Below are positions 1 to 6,745 of a stretch of 16,328 bases of DNA, in pieces. The notes below the pieces were generated by a model that saw only the letters and a list, made by a program, of their open reading frames with translations, was not told where the DNA came from and did no database searches. The DNA is from JAAYZQ01 sp034428935. Lineage in GTDB: Bacteria; Chloroflexota; Anaerolineae; JAAYZQ01. Position 1 is the first letter of the stretch; every line of letters starts with the position of its first letter. Made by a program: the position numbers and the translations under genes. The stretch covers positions 1 to 16,328 of the forward strand of contig DAOUHB010000042.1 of assembly GCA_034428935.1 (NCBI GenBank), written 5' to 3'.

Positions 1-55
1 AGCCGAGCAGAACCAGGGGCACCAGGAGCAACCGGGCCGGCAGCTTTTTGTTCAT
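1..55 (-). CDS. N-terminus of an exported protein or lipoprotein (partial, runs off the window)
   Basis: Reading leftward from the ATG at 55-53, the first 18 codons give MNKKLPARLLLVPLVLLG. This is a classic signal-peptide start: a short Lys/Arg-rich n-region followed by an uninterrupted Leu/Val hydrophobic core. A strong ribosome binding site (GAGGAGGG on the minus strand, about 61-68) lies just upstream, and a sigma70-like promoter lies further up at 127-155. The frame stays open to the window edge, so the mature protein is not visible and its function cannot be named. The core ends in LLG, which would fit a lipobox if the next codon is Cys, but only its first base (T) is inside the window. 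It is transcribed divergently from the large operon and could be co-regulated with it. Confidence 0.7.
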   Translation of the reverse strand, partial: MNKKLPARLLLVPLVLLG

Positions 56-77
56 CGCGTCCCTCCTCTTACGCCGT

Positions 78-100
78 GCCGGCCAAGGGCCTTTGCCGGC
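78..100. repeat. GC-rich inverted repeat in the leader of the divergent gene
   Basis: GCCGGC at 78-83 is matched by GCCGGC at 95-100, and after one mismatch the inner bases AAG/CTT also pair, giving a hairpin of about nine pairs with a tiny loop. It lies between the minus-strand promoter and that gene's ribosome binding site, so it would form in the 5' untranslated RNA of the divergent gene. No T-run follows on either strand, so a terminator is unlikely. It could be an RNA structural element or a protein-binding palindrome. Confidence 0.4.
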
Positions 101-126
101 ATTTTTACCAAAGACGCAACCATATT

Positions 127-155
127 ATCATACTCCTTCCGACGGATTTAGACAA
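127..155 (-). promoter_or_regulatory. Sigma70-type promoter for the divergent leftward gene
   Basis: On the minus strand, TTGTCT (155-150) and TATGAT (132-127) are separated by exactly 17 bases. Each hexamer has at most two mismatches to TTGACA/TATAAT. Transcription would start near 120 and give a leader of about 65 nt ahead of the ATG at 55. Confidence 0.55.
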
Positions 156-188
156 GAACTTGACAGCTTGCGGACGACTGGCGGTTCG

Positions 189-201
189 ATGGCGGCGCCA
201 T
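189..201. promoter_or_regulatory. 13-bp palindrome midway between divergent promoters (candidate operator)
   Basis: The bases ATGGCGGCGCCAT form a perfect inverted repeat with a single central base. It sits almost exactly midway between the two divergent -35 boxes (150-155 and 225-230), a natural place for a regulator acting on both promoters. The XRE-cupin protein at 15540-16103 is the only regulator in the window and is the obvious candidate binder. Position and symmetry are the only evidence, and a 13-bp palindrome can arise by chance in GC-rich DNA. Confidence 0.35.
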
Positions 202-224
202 TCTGAAGACGGGCCGAGAAAGAT

Positions 225-253
225 TTGACAAAGTGAAGATTCTTTGATATAAT
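225..253 (+). promoter_or_regulatory. Consensus sigma70 promoter of the main operon
   Basis: TTGACA (225-230) and TATAAT (248-253) are both perfect consensus hexamers with the optimal 17-bp spacer. Transcription should start near 260, about 308 nt before the first start codon. No comparably good promoter was found inside the operon. An unusually strong promoter ahead of a catabolic operon suggests that control is exerted by a repressor or in the leader RNA, not by weak basal transcription. Confidence 0.85.
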
Positions 254-259
254 GAAGTC

Positions 260-567
260 GACGTTCAGGATCCCAATCACATAAGACTGACTGTGATGTC
301 GGCATCAGCCATCTGTTGCACGAACCATACGATTCGTGTTGAGGAGAGGCGCGTCCGGATGAGGTCAATGGCCAGGCAAGCGAGCCAGGTTTTACGAGTA
401 CACCCAAGGGGTATAGCCGCCAGGCACCTGCGCACCGCGCGTGGCCTCCTGCCTCTGGGCGACAATCCTGGCCAAAGGTCAACCACGCTCGCCGGGTGTC
501 ACCCGGCGATGCTCTTTTCTGCACACCCATACCGAGATCAACTTCAGAGCGCACAAGGAGGATCACG
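260..567 (+). promoter_or_regulatory. Long non-coding 5' leader of the operon
   Basis: About 308 nt lie between the predicted transcription start and the first ribosome binding site, with no convincing gene. Visible structure includes ATCACA/TGTGAT (276-281 with 292-297), CACGAA/TTCGTG (319-324 with 333-338), a long-range pair TGGCCAGG/CCTGGCCA (369-376 with 467-474), and the strong hairpin at 490-508. It does not match any riboswitch or T-box motif I know. A short frame opening at ATG 360 has a purine-rich stretch upstream but at poor spacing, so I do not call it a leader peptide. Confidence 0.5.
490..519 (+). terminator. Terminator-like hairpin in the operon leader (possible attenuator)
   Basis: CGCCGGGT (490-497) and ACCCGGCG (501-508) form a perfect 8-bp GC-rich stem closed by a 3-nt loop. 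The sequence ATGCTCTTTTCT follows, so a short T-run begins about five bases after the stem. This is weaker than a textbook intrinsic terminator, but it lies 50 nt before the first ribosome binding site, where an attenuator would act. It could otherwise be a simple mRNA-stabilising hairpin or the terminator of a small leader transcript. Confidence 0.45.
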
Positions 568-1332
568 ATGTTTGAGAACAGATGCAAGAACAAGATCGAG
601 GCCAGACAGCCCGCCATCGGCTCCTGGCTGATGTTTCCGTCGCCCGATCTGGTCGAGTTTATGGGGCATCTCGGTTTTGATTACTTTATCATCGACGCCG
701 AGCACGGAGCTTACAGCCCGGAGACGACCCAATCCCTCGTCCGGGCTGCCGAGCCCAGCGGTATCACTCCCATCGTGCGCGTGTCCAAGAACGACCAGCC
801 CCACATTCTGAGCTACCTGGAGACCGGCGTGCTTGGGATCATGGTCCCTCACACGAACACCGTGGAGGACGCGCGGGCTATCGTCCGGGCGGTCAAGTAT
901 CCCCCTCTTGGCCGACGCAGCGCTGGCAGCACGACACGCGCCGCCAACTTTGGACTGACGCAGAGGCCGGCCCAGTATTTCGAGGAGTCGAACCGACGGA
1001 CGCTGGTCATCCCCCTGATCGAGGAACCGGAGGGCTTTGAGAATCTGGCGGGCATCATGGCCGTAGAAGGGGTCGATTGGGTCGATTTAGGCCCTGGCGA
1101 TCTATCGTTGTCGTTGGGGGTACCCGGGCAGCCGGGGCACCACCGGGTTCGCGCCATGCTGGACGCGGGATGGGCGCAGCTCCGGGCGGCGGGGAAGGTG
1201 CTGGGGGCCACGGTGAGCACGGTGGAAGAGGCCCGGCATGCCATCGCCGACGGGGTGTTGTGGATCGATTTTGACATCCAGGTCGTGCTGACCCGGGCCA
1301 TTCGCGACTTCCTGGCGCAGGTCGCCTGCTAG
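568..1332 (+). CDS. HpcH/HpaI-family class II aldolase (aldolase 1)
   Basis: 254 aa, a usual length for metal-dependent HpcH/HpaI aldolases, which reversibly cleave 2-keto-4-hydroxy acids to pyruvate (or a similar keto acid) and an aldehyde in the cytoplasm. The expected active-site set is visible: His46 in DAEHGAYS (general base), Arg71 in IVRVSKND (carboxylate binding), Glu152 and Asp178 (in GPGDLSLSLG) as metal ligands. The family block AVKYPPLGRRSAG is at about 108-120. The ATG at 568 was chosen because it follows AAGGAGGA at 555-562 and begins at the normal family N-terminus; an upstream in-frame ATG at 496 lies in the leader hairpin and adds a tail not typical of the family. First gene of the operon; the next gene begins 19 nt downstream. 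Substrate is unknown; relatives act on rhamnonate, homoprotocatechuate or glucarate intermediates. Confidence 0.88.
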   Translation: MFENRCKNKIEARQPAIGSWLMFPSPDLVEFMGHLGFDYFIIDAEHGAYSPETTQSLVRAAEPSGITPIVRVSKNDQPHILSYLETGVLGIMVPHTNTVEDARAIVRAVKYPPLGRRSAGSTTRAANFGLTQRPAQYFEESNRRTLVIPLIEEPEGFENLAGIMAVEGVDWVDLGPGDLSLSLGVPGQPGHHRVRAMLDAGWAQLRAAGKVLGATVSTVEEARHAIADGVLWIDFDIQVVLTRAIRDFLAQVAC

Positions 1333-1351
1333 GGCGAGAGGGGGGCTGCCC

Positions 1352-2968
1352 ATGTCTTCCAGCATGGTTGTGTGCGCCGAGCCGCCGGCCGCGGAAGCCG
1401 GCGCGGCGATGCTCCGCCGGGGCGGCAATGCCATGGACGCCGCCGTCGCCGCCTCGTTCGCCCAGGGCGTGACGAACCCCATGTTGTGCGGCATCGGCGG
1501 CAAGGGGGTGATGACGGTCTATCGCGCCGCGACCGGGGAGATGGCCGGCCTCCGGTTCTGGGGCGAGGCGGGCTCCAAAGCCCACGCCGCCCTCTTTGCC
1601 GGCGACTATGTCGGGCAAGAAGGCGCGGTGACGGGCTACATCGTCCAGGGCGACCGCAACTGCCTGGGCTACGAGTCGATCATGGTCCCGGGCTTTGTCC
1701 GGGGGATCCACGACGGTTGGCAGCGCTTTGGCAGCGGTCGCATCCCCTGGGGCGACCTGTTGGAGCCGGCCATCCGCCTGGCCCGCGACGGCTTTGAAGT
1801 CTATCCCTACCTGTACCGCTTCTGGGGGCCAAACGGCATTGGCGACCGGATCGACGGCCTGACGCGCCTGACCGTCACGGCCGCCAGCGCGGCCGTCTAC
1901 ACCCATCACGGGCGGACCTATGCCCCGGGCGAGTGCCTGGTCCAGGCCGACCTGGGCCGGACCCTGGAGCGCATCGCCCGCGACGGCCCCGAGGCCTTTT
2001 ACTCGGGCGAGGTCGCCCGGGCCATCGCCGCCGACGTGGAGGCCAACGGCGGGCTGTTCACGCTCCGGGACCTGGCCGAGTACCGCACCCTCAGCGGCGA
2101 GCCGATCATCGGCACCTATCGCGGCTACCAGGTCCTCTCGGACCGGCCGCCCGGCTGCGGCGTGCTGCTCGTCGAGCTGCTGAACGTCGCCGAAGGTTGG
2201 GACCTGCGGGCAATGGGCTGGAACTCGCCCAAGTACCTGGACAAGATCAGCCGAGCCATGCAGAGCGTCTTTGCCGACCGGGCCCGCCACATGGCCGACC
2301 CTCGGTTCGTCCACGTGCCCGTGGAGCGCCTCGTTTCGAAAGACTATGCGGCCGAACTGCGCCGGAAGATCGATACCGGTCAGGACCTGCTCGAGCCTAC
2401 GGGGCAGTATGTGGGCGGTGGAGGGACAACCCATCTCTCTGTGCTCGACCGGGAGGGCAACGCCGTATCCATCACCCACACCCTCGGCATGTCCTCGGGT
2501 GTCGTGACGCCGGGCCTGGGATTCCTATACAACAACGACATGGACGCCTTCGACCCGCTGCCGCGCGGCAACAACTCGATCGCGCCGGGCAAGATGCCGG
2601 TCAACGGGGGAGCGCCGTCCATCCTGCTCAAGGACGGCCAAGTTGCCATGGTCATCGGCTCGCCAGCCGGTGCGCTCAAGCTGACGGCCGAGCTGCAGGC
2701 CGTCGTCAACGTCGTCGATTTTGGCATGGGCATGCAGCAGGCCGTCTCGGCCGCGCGCATCCACAGCGAGGACGAAAAGCGGGTGATCGTCGTCGAGCCA
2801 TCCTTCCCGGCAGAGCTGGCCGCGGCCCTGGAGCGCATGGGCAACACGGTCCGGCGCGACCGGTACACGGCCCGCCTGTCCGCCATCTGGCGCGACCCCG
2901 CGACCGGCGAGCTGGAGGGAGGCGCGGACCCCCGGGGTGGGGGCGGCCTGGCCGAGGTCCGGGACTGA
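1352..2968 (+). CDS. Gamma-glutamyltransferase-like Ntn-hydrolase 1, atypical substrate site
   Basis: 538 aa, full length for the GGT family. In this family a proenzyme cuts itself and the new N-terminal Thr attacks an amide. Thr359 in GGGGTTHLSV is the predicted nucleophile, giving a large subunit of 358 and a small one of 180 residues; Thr377 matches the helper Thr of true GGTs, and GSPAG (436-440) the oxyanion region. Residues that hold the gamma-glutamyl group in E. coli GGT are not kept: Arg114 aligns with Trp70, Asn411 with Gly379, Asp433 with Ala399 (in NNDMDAF), and Ser462-Ser463 with Asn-Gly. There is no signal peptide, so it should be cytoplasmic, unlike classical GGT. The ATG at 1352 has a purine-rich GAGAGGGGGG upstream; an ATG at 1364 is the alternative. 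It may act on a non-glutamyl amide, as the GGT-fold oxamate amidohydrolase HpxW does. Confidence 0.85.
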   Translation: MSSSMVVCAEPPAAEAGAAMLRRGGNAMDAAVAASFAQGVTNPMLCGIGGKGVMTVYRAATGEMAGLRFWGEAGSKAHAALFAGDYVGQEGAVTGYIVQGDRNCLGYESIMVPGFVRGIHDGWQRFGSGRIPWGDLLEPAIRLARDGFEVYPYLYRFWGPNGIGDRIDGLTRLTVTAASAAVYTHHGRTYAPGECLVQADLGRTLERIARDGPEAFYSGEVARAIAADVEANGGLFTLRDLAEYRTLSGEPIIGTYRGYQVLSDRPPGCGVLLVELLNVAEGWDLRAMGWNSPKYLDKISRAMQSVFADRARHMADPRFVHVPVERLVSKDYAAELRRKIDTGQDLLEPTGQYVGGGGTTHLSVLDREGNAVSITHTLGMSSGVVTPGLGFLYNNDMDAFDPLPRGNNSIAPGKMPVNGGAPSILLKDGQVAMVIGSPAGALKLTAELQAVVNVVDFGMGMQQAVSAARIHSEDEKRVIVVEPSFPAELAAALERMGNTVRRDRYTARLSAIWRDPATGELEGGADPRGGGGLAEVRD

Positions 2969-2993
2969 TGGCCCGGGGGGAGGAGAAGGGGGA

Positions 2994-3989
2994 GTGACGC
3001 ATAAGGTTTCCATCCGCATGGTCGCCTACAACTACGACCACCTCGCACCGCTGGCCTGCGGCGACGTGGCGCCCGAAGGCATCGATCTCGATCTCGACCG
3101 CACGAGTCCGATGGTCCAATTCCTGGTCGGCTCCGCCTTCGAGGCCGGCGAGATGTCCTTCGGCCAGTACCTCATCCGCCTCTCGCAGGGCGAGCGGGCG
3201 TTCGTCGGCCTGCCCGTCTTTGTAAACCGCGAGTTCTGTCACCGATGTTTCTTTGTGCCGCGCCACAGCCCCTTGCACTCGCTGCACGACCTGGAGGGCA
3301 GGCGCGTGGGCACCAACGCCTGGCCCGACACCGGCAACACCTGGAGCCGGGCGACCTTGCGCGACGAAGGCGTGCGGCTCGACCGCATCCGGTGGTGGGT
3401 TGGGCCGTACAATGAACCGGCTTACGATTCCTTTGGCAATCGCCCCCGCGTGGCGCTGCCGCCCAACGTCGAGCGCCTGGCGGCCGGGAGGACGCTGCTC
3501 GACATGCTGCTGGCCGGCGAGCTGGACGCGTTGATGTATCCCGTGCCGCCGCCGGGCTTTTACGCGGCGGACAGCCCGCTCGTCCGCCTGCTGCCCGACT
3601 ACCGGCGGACGGAGAGAGCGTGGGCCCAACGCGCCGGCTTTTGCCCGGGCCACCACATCGTCGCCCTCCGCCGCGACCTGTTCGAGCGCGAGCCGTGGGT
3701 CGCCCCCAGCCTGTACCACGCCCTGGAACAGTCCAGGCAGAAGTGGCAGGAGGCGCGCTGGGACCTGAGTGACACCTCGCCCTGGCTGCTGCCCGACCTG
3801 GAAGACGCCGCCGGCCTGCTGGGGCGCGACTGGCGGCCCTACGGCGTCGAGCCCAACCGGCGCATGATCCAGACCCTGTGCGACGAGGAGCTGGCCCAGG
3901 GCTTGATCTCCGAGCCGCTGGACCCGGCGGCCCTGTTTGCCGATTTCGAACGGGCCATGCAAGAAGCAGGCCCGGCAAAGGAGCTGTGA
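2994..3989 (+). CDS. 4,5-dihydroxyphthalate decarboxylase-like protein (Pht5-like, periplasmic-binding fold)
   Basis: 331 aa. The sequence has family landmarks: an N-terminal beta strand and 'P-GI-L' segment (1-35), a block near 55-80 (MSFGQYLIRLSQGERAFVGLPVF, split here by family position), DLEGRRVGTNAW (99-110) followed by a Trp-rich segment, and AGFCPGHHIVALRRDLF (214-230). The family has a type 2 binding-protein fold (NMT1/THI5-like) and is named after a phthalate-pathway decarboxylase, but most members are uncharacterised. No signal peptide is visible, arguing for a cytoplasmic enzyme or sensor and not a transporter component. The start is GTG 2994 with GGAGGAGAAGGGGG just before it; a longer frame from 2937 would overlap the previous gene. 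The next gene begins one base after this stop, so the two are surely co-transcribed. Decarboxylation of a pathway intermediate is a guess. Confidence 0.72.
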   Translation: MTHKVSIRMVAYNYDHLAPLACGDVAPEGIDLDLDRTSPMVQFLVGSAFEAGEMSFGQYLIRLSQGERAFVGLPVFVNREFCHRCFFVPRHSPLHSLHDLEGRRVGTNAWPDTGNTWSRATLRDEGVRLDRIRWWVGPYNEPAYDSFGNRPRVALPPNVERLAAGRTLLDMLLAGELDALMYPVPPPGFYAADSPLVRLLPDYRRTERAWAQRAGFCPGHHIVALRRDLFEREPWVAPSLYHALEQSRQKWQEARWDLSDTSPWLLPDLEDAAGLLGRDWRPYGVEPNRRMIQTLCDEELAQGLISEPLDPAALFADFERAMQEAGPAKEL

Positions 3990-3990
3990 G

Positions 3991-4767
3991 ATGCGCGAAA
4001 ATCTGGCCAAGACCAAGATCAAGGCCCGGCAGCCCGCCTTTGGCGTTGGCTTCGAGAACTGGGCGTCGCCCGACCTGGCCGAATTCTGCGGCTACCTGGG
4101 GTTCGATTGGCTGTGGATCGACGTCGAGCACGGCGCGTTCGACCTGGACGAACTGCTCCACATGGCCCGCGCCGCCGAGCTGTCCGGGATCGTGCCCGTG
4201 GCGCGCATTCCGCACACCCACGACGAGGAAAAGATCCTGGGCTACATGGAAGCCGGGATGATGGGCATTTGCATGGCGCATACCCGCTCCCGGGAGGAAG
4301 CAGAATTCGCGGTGCGCGCCGTCAAGTTTCCACCGCTGGGTGTTCGCAGCGCCGGCCGGGCCCGCCCGGCCCGCTGGGGGCTGGGGGGCGGCTCGGCGGC
4401 CGAGTACTATGCCGCCGCCAACCGGGAGTCGCTGGTCATGGTCCTCGTCGAGGAGGAGGACGGCCTCGCCAACCTGGATGACATCCTGGCGGTGCCGGGC
4501 CTGGATGCCGTCTCTATCGGCTTTGGCGATCTCTCCTTGCAGATGGGCCATCCCGGCGATCACCTGCACCCGGAGGTCTTGCGCCTCCTGGAGCCGGCGT
4601 GGGCCAAGGTGTTGGCCTCGGGCAAGGCGTTGCAGGTGGACGAGGGAGAAGGGGGCAGGTGTGCTCGCGAGTGGGTAGAAGCGGGCGCGCTGTTGCCCCG
4701 TTGCGAAGCCCCGTTGTTTCTCGCCGCCGGCTGCAAGGCGTGGCTGCAAGCAGCGCGTGGAGGGTAG
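3991..4767 (+). CDS. HpcH/HpaI-family class II aldolase (aldolase 2)
   Basis: 258 aa, paralogous to aldolase 1 at 568-1332 with the same architecture and probable chemistry. Conserved residues are His47 in DVEHGAFD, Arg72 in VPVARIPH, Glu154 in VLVEEEDG and Asp180 in GFGDLSLQMG; the AVKFPPLGVRSAG block is at about 110-122. The ATG at 3991 lies one base past the previous stop, with AAGGAG at about 3978-3983 inside the end of that gene, indicating translational coupling. Sequence differences from aldolase 1 around the Gly-rich 130-140 stretch (WGLGGGSAAEYY) suggest a different aldehyde or keto-acid preference. The C-terminal 40 residues (after about 218) are Gly/Ala/Cys-rich and differ from aldolase 1. 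Confidence 0.87.
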   Translation: MRENLAKTKIKARQPAFGVGFENWASPDLAEFCGYLGFDWLWIDVEHGAFDLDELLHMARAAELSGIVPVARIPHTHDEEKILGYMEAGMMGICMAHTRSREEAEFAVRAVKFPPLGVRSAGRARPARWGLGGGSAAEYYAAANRESLVMVLVEEEDGLANLDDILAVPGLDAVSIGFGDLSLQMGHPGDHLHPEVLRLLEPAWAKVLASGKALQVDEGEGGRCAREWVEAGALLPRCEAPLFLAAGCKAWLQAARGG

Positions 4768-4773
4768 GCGCTT

Positions 4774-4811
4774 GGCGAGGAGCAAAAGCCGTGGTAAAGG
4801 CGGTCCTCGCC
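4774..4811 (+). repeat. Hairpin after aldolase 2, in the gap before the transporter genes
   Basis: GGCGAGGA (4774-4781) is exactly complementary to TCCTCGCC (4804-4811). The pairing can be extended outward (CTTG with CAAG) across a small bulge. It lies seven bases after the aldolase 2 stop in a 182-nt gap (4768-4949). No T-run follows, and I see no promoter in the rest of the gap, so the transporter genes are probably read from the upstream promoter. The hairpin may instead be a processing or stability element. Confidence 0.4.
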
Positions 4812-4949
4812 GGCAAGGAGGAAGGAGGGATAGCCACGACAGCAGGAACAGAAGCGGCACAAAGAGTACAACGGTGTCCCGACAAAGGGTAGCCACCTGG
4901 CGTCGCGCCGGGCGGCGAGAAGGATCTCATAACCCACGAGGAGGACAAG

Positions 4950-6677
4950 ATGACGAATAAGCTTACGTTTATAACGCTCCTGTTGTTGGTCGGCATCATG
5001 GTGGCCGCCTGTGGTCCCACGCCGCAGCCGCAGATCGTCAAGGAGACCGTGGTGGTCACCGAGAAGGAAACGGTCGAGGTCGTCCAGGTCGTCAACCAAG
5101 AAGTCCCCGTCGAGGTCACCTCGATCGTGGAAAAAGAGGTCACGGCCGTTCCGCCCCAGGGTGAGCCCGCCACCCTGACCATCGGCGTCAAGAAGCTCTT
5201 TACCACGTTGAACCCCCTCCTGGTCGGCGGCGGCTGGCCCATGCGCTATCTCGTGTTTGACCGGATCGGCGACATCGATACCGTGACGAGCATCCGGCCC
5301 GGGCTGGCCGAAAGCTGGGAGCCCAACGAGGACCGCACGGTGTGGACCTTCAAGATCCGCGAAGGCATCACCTTTCACGACGGCACGCCCTGCACCGCCG
5401 AAGAGATCGCGTGGTCCATCAACTGGATGATCGAGAACCAGTTCCCCGCCATTTCGGCCTACGTCGGCGGCTTCAAGGAGGCGGCCGCCCTCGACTCGAC
5501 GACGCTGCAACTGACCCTCGAAGCGCCCGCCCGCGAGATCGTCGCCTCCAAGCTGACGTTTCTCTGGATCCTGCCGCCCAGCGTCTGGAAGGACCTGAGC
5601 CCCGACGAGGCCAAGGCCAAGGAGGACATGGAGACCATGGTCGGCACCGGCCCCTACCGGCTGGCGGACTATGCCCAGGACGAGTACGTGGTCTTTGAGG
5701 CGTTCGACGGCTATTGGCGCGGGCGGCCCGCGGTCAACCGCGTGGTGTTCAAGATGTACACCACCGACGAGGCGGCCGTGCAGGGGCTCCTGGCCGGCGA
5801 GATCGACGTGCTCAGCGAAGTCCCGTGGCACGCCATCGACACGCTGCAAAAGACCAACGACGTCAAGGTCGTGACGCTGCCCATGCTGTGGACGCACTAC
5901 CTGATGGTCAACTCGTACGAGGGCGGCACCCAGCCCGAGAGCCTGAAAGATCCGGTGGTGCGCAAGGCCATCGCCCACGCCATCGACAAGCAAAAGATCG
6001 CCGACGTGGTCTACCTGGGCTACGGCGAGCCGGGCACCATCCCCACCGACCCCGATTTTGGCGACCTGCACAACCCGAACATCGAGGACCTCGCCTTTGA
6101 CGTCCAGGAGGGCAATCGCCTCCTGGACGAGGCGGGCTACCTGGACGGCGATGGCGACGGCATCCGCGAGTGGAGCGACGGCTCGCCCCTGGAGTACCGG
6201 CTCTACACCGACGAGGGCGTCACCGGCGTCCGCAAGCTGGAGATTATCTCGGAAGGCCTGGCGCAGATCGGGATCTCGACCACCCCCCAGGAGCTCGACA
6301 GCATGATGACGCTCTATCCCGATTATGACTTTGACCTGGCCATCTGGGGCTGGAAATGGGATCCGGACGTCGAAGAATCGCTGCGCTCCTACACCTGTGC
6401 CCAGGCACCCGACGGCTGGAACGACTGCGGGCTGTGCGACCCCCAGTACGACGAGCTGTACGCCCGGCAGTCCGACCCGATGCTCTCGGACGAGGAGCGG
6501 CAGGACGTGATCTGGCAGATGCAAGAGATCTTTTACGAGTCGCGCTGCTATATCGTCCTGACCTATCCGCCTTCGGTCTCGGCCTATCGAACCGAGCGCT
6601 TCGCGCACTGGAACACCACAGACTACAGCACGCTCTGGTTCCCGAAGGGGCTCTTGCAGTTGCAGCCCGTCCGCTAG
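4950..6677 (+). CDS. Solute-binding lipoprotein of a Dpp/Opp-type ABC importer (SBP_bac_5 family)
   Basis: 575 aa. Residues 1-21 are a lipoprotein signal peptide (hydrophobic TFITLLLLVGIMVAAC) with the lipidated Cys21. Residues 22-72 form a tether rich in Val, Glu, Lys and Thr (for example KETVVVTEKETVEVV), and the binding domain of the peptide/nickel-type family spans about 75-570. Family signs include a GLAESWE segment, TFHDGTPCTAEE, GTGPYRL and LLDEAGYLDGDGDGIREW. It should capture the substrate outside the membrane and pass it to the permeases encoded next. The start is fixed by GAGGAGGA at 4938-4945. Four Cys in the stretch YTCAQAPDGWNDCGLC and nearby may form disulfides. Ligand is unknown: peptides, amides, nickel, sugars and other small solutes all occur in this family. 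Confidence 0.9.
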   Translation: MTNKLTFITLLLLVGIMVAACGPTPQPQIVKETVVVTEKETVEVVQVVNQEVPVEVTSIVEKEVTAVPPQGEPATLTIGVKKLFTTLNPLLVGGGWPMRYLVFDRIGDIDTVTSIRPGLAESWEPNEDRTVWTFKIREGITFHDGTPCTAEEIAWSINWMIENQFPAISAYVGGFKEAAALDSTTLQLTLEAPAREIVASKLTFLWILPPSVWKDLSPDEAKAKEDMETMVGTGPYRLADYAQDEYVVFEAFDGYWRGRPAVNRVVFKMYTTDEAAVQGLLAGEIDVLSEVPWHAIDTLQKTNDVKVVTLPMLWTHYLMVNSYEGGTQPESLKDPVVRKAIAHAIDKQKIADVVYLGYGEPGTIPTDPDFGDLHNPNIEDLAFDVQEGNRLLDEAGYLDGDGDGIREWSDGSPLEYRLYTDEGVTGVRKLEIISEGLAQIGISTTPQELDSMMTLYPDYDFDLAIWGWKWDPDVEESLRSYTCAQAPDGWNDCGLCDPQYDELYARQSDPMLSDEERQDVIWQMQEIFYESRCYIVLTYPPSVSAYRTERFAHWNTTDYSTLWFPKGLLQLQPVR

Positions 6678-6688
6678 GAACGAGCCGG

Positions 6689-6728
6689 CCGTCCCCGGCC
6701 GGCCCAATGGCGTGCCGGCCGGGGACGG
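6689..6728 (+). repeat. Perfect 15-bp stem-loop between binding-protein and permease genes
   Basis: CCGTCCCCGGCCGGC (6689-6703) pairs perfectly with GCCGGCCGGGGACGG (6714-6728) around a 10-nt loop. It fills most of the 68-nt gap between the binding-protein stop and the permease start. There is no T-run, so it is not a full intrinsic terminator. Hairpins here are known in binding-protein transport operons (for example malE-malF) to protect the upstream mRNA and lower downstream expression, giving an excess of binding protein over membrane parts. Confidence 0.75.
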
Positions 6729-6745
6729 GTCCGCAAGAGGTGGCG

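Noticed and set aside
496..567. Upstream in-frame start for aldolase 1 (ATG 496)
   Set aside because: It lies inside the terminator-like hairpin, has no ribosome binding site, and adds 24 residues absent from the family; ATG 568 has AAGGAGGA at good spacing.
360..631. Small frame in the leader starting at ATG 360, as a leader peptide
   Set aside because: The nearest GAGGAG is about 14 nt away, the composition is not gene-like, and the frame runs into aldolase 1 in another phase.
1055..2479. Minus-strand open frame of about 474 codons
   Set aside because: It lies opposite GGT-like hydrolase 1, with no family match and no start signals.
1352..2968. Simple annotation as glutathione-degrading gamma-glutamyltransferase
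   Set aside because: The nucleophile core is present, but the residues that contact the gamma-glutamyl alpha-carboxylate and alpha-amino groups are replaced and there is no signal peptide.
3172..4896. Minus-strand open frame of about 574 codons
   Set aside because: It is antisense to the Pht5-like and aldolase 2 genes; the Arg/Ala/Pro/Gly-rich translation is typical of a shadow frame.
4560..6707. Long minus-strand open frame of about 715 codons
   Set aside because: It is antisense to aldolase 2 and the well-supported binding lipoprotein. In GC-rich genes the opposite strand often lacks stops, and the translation has no recognisable domain or ribosome binding site.
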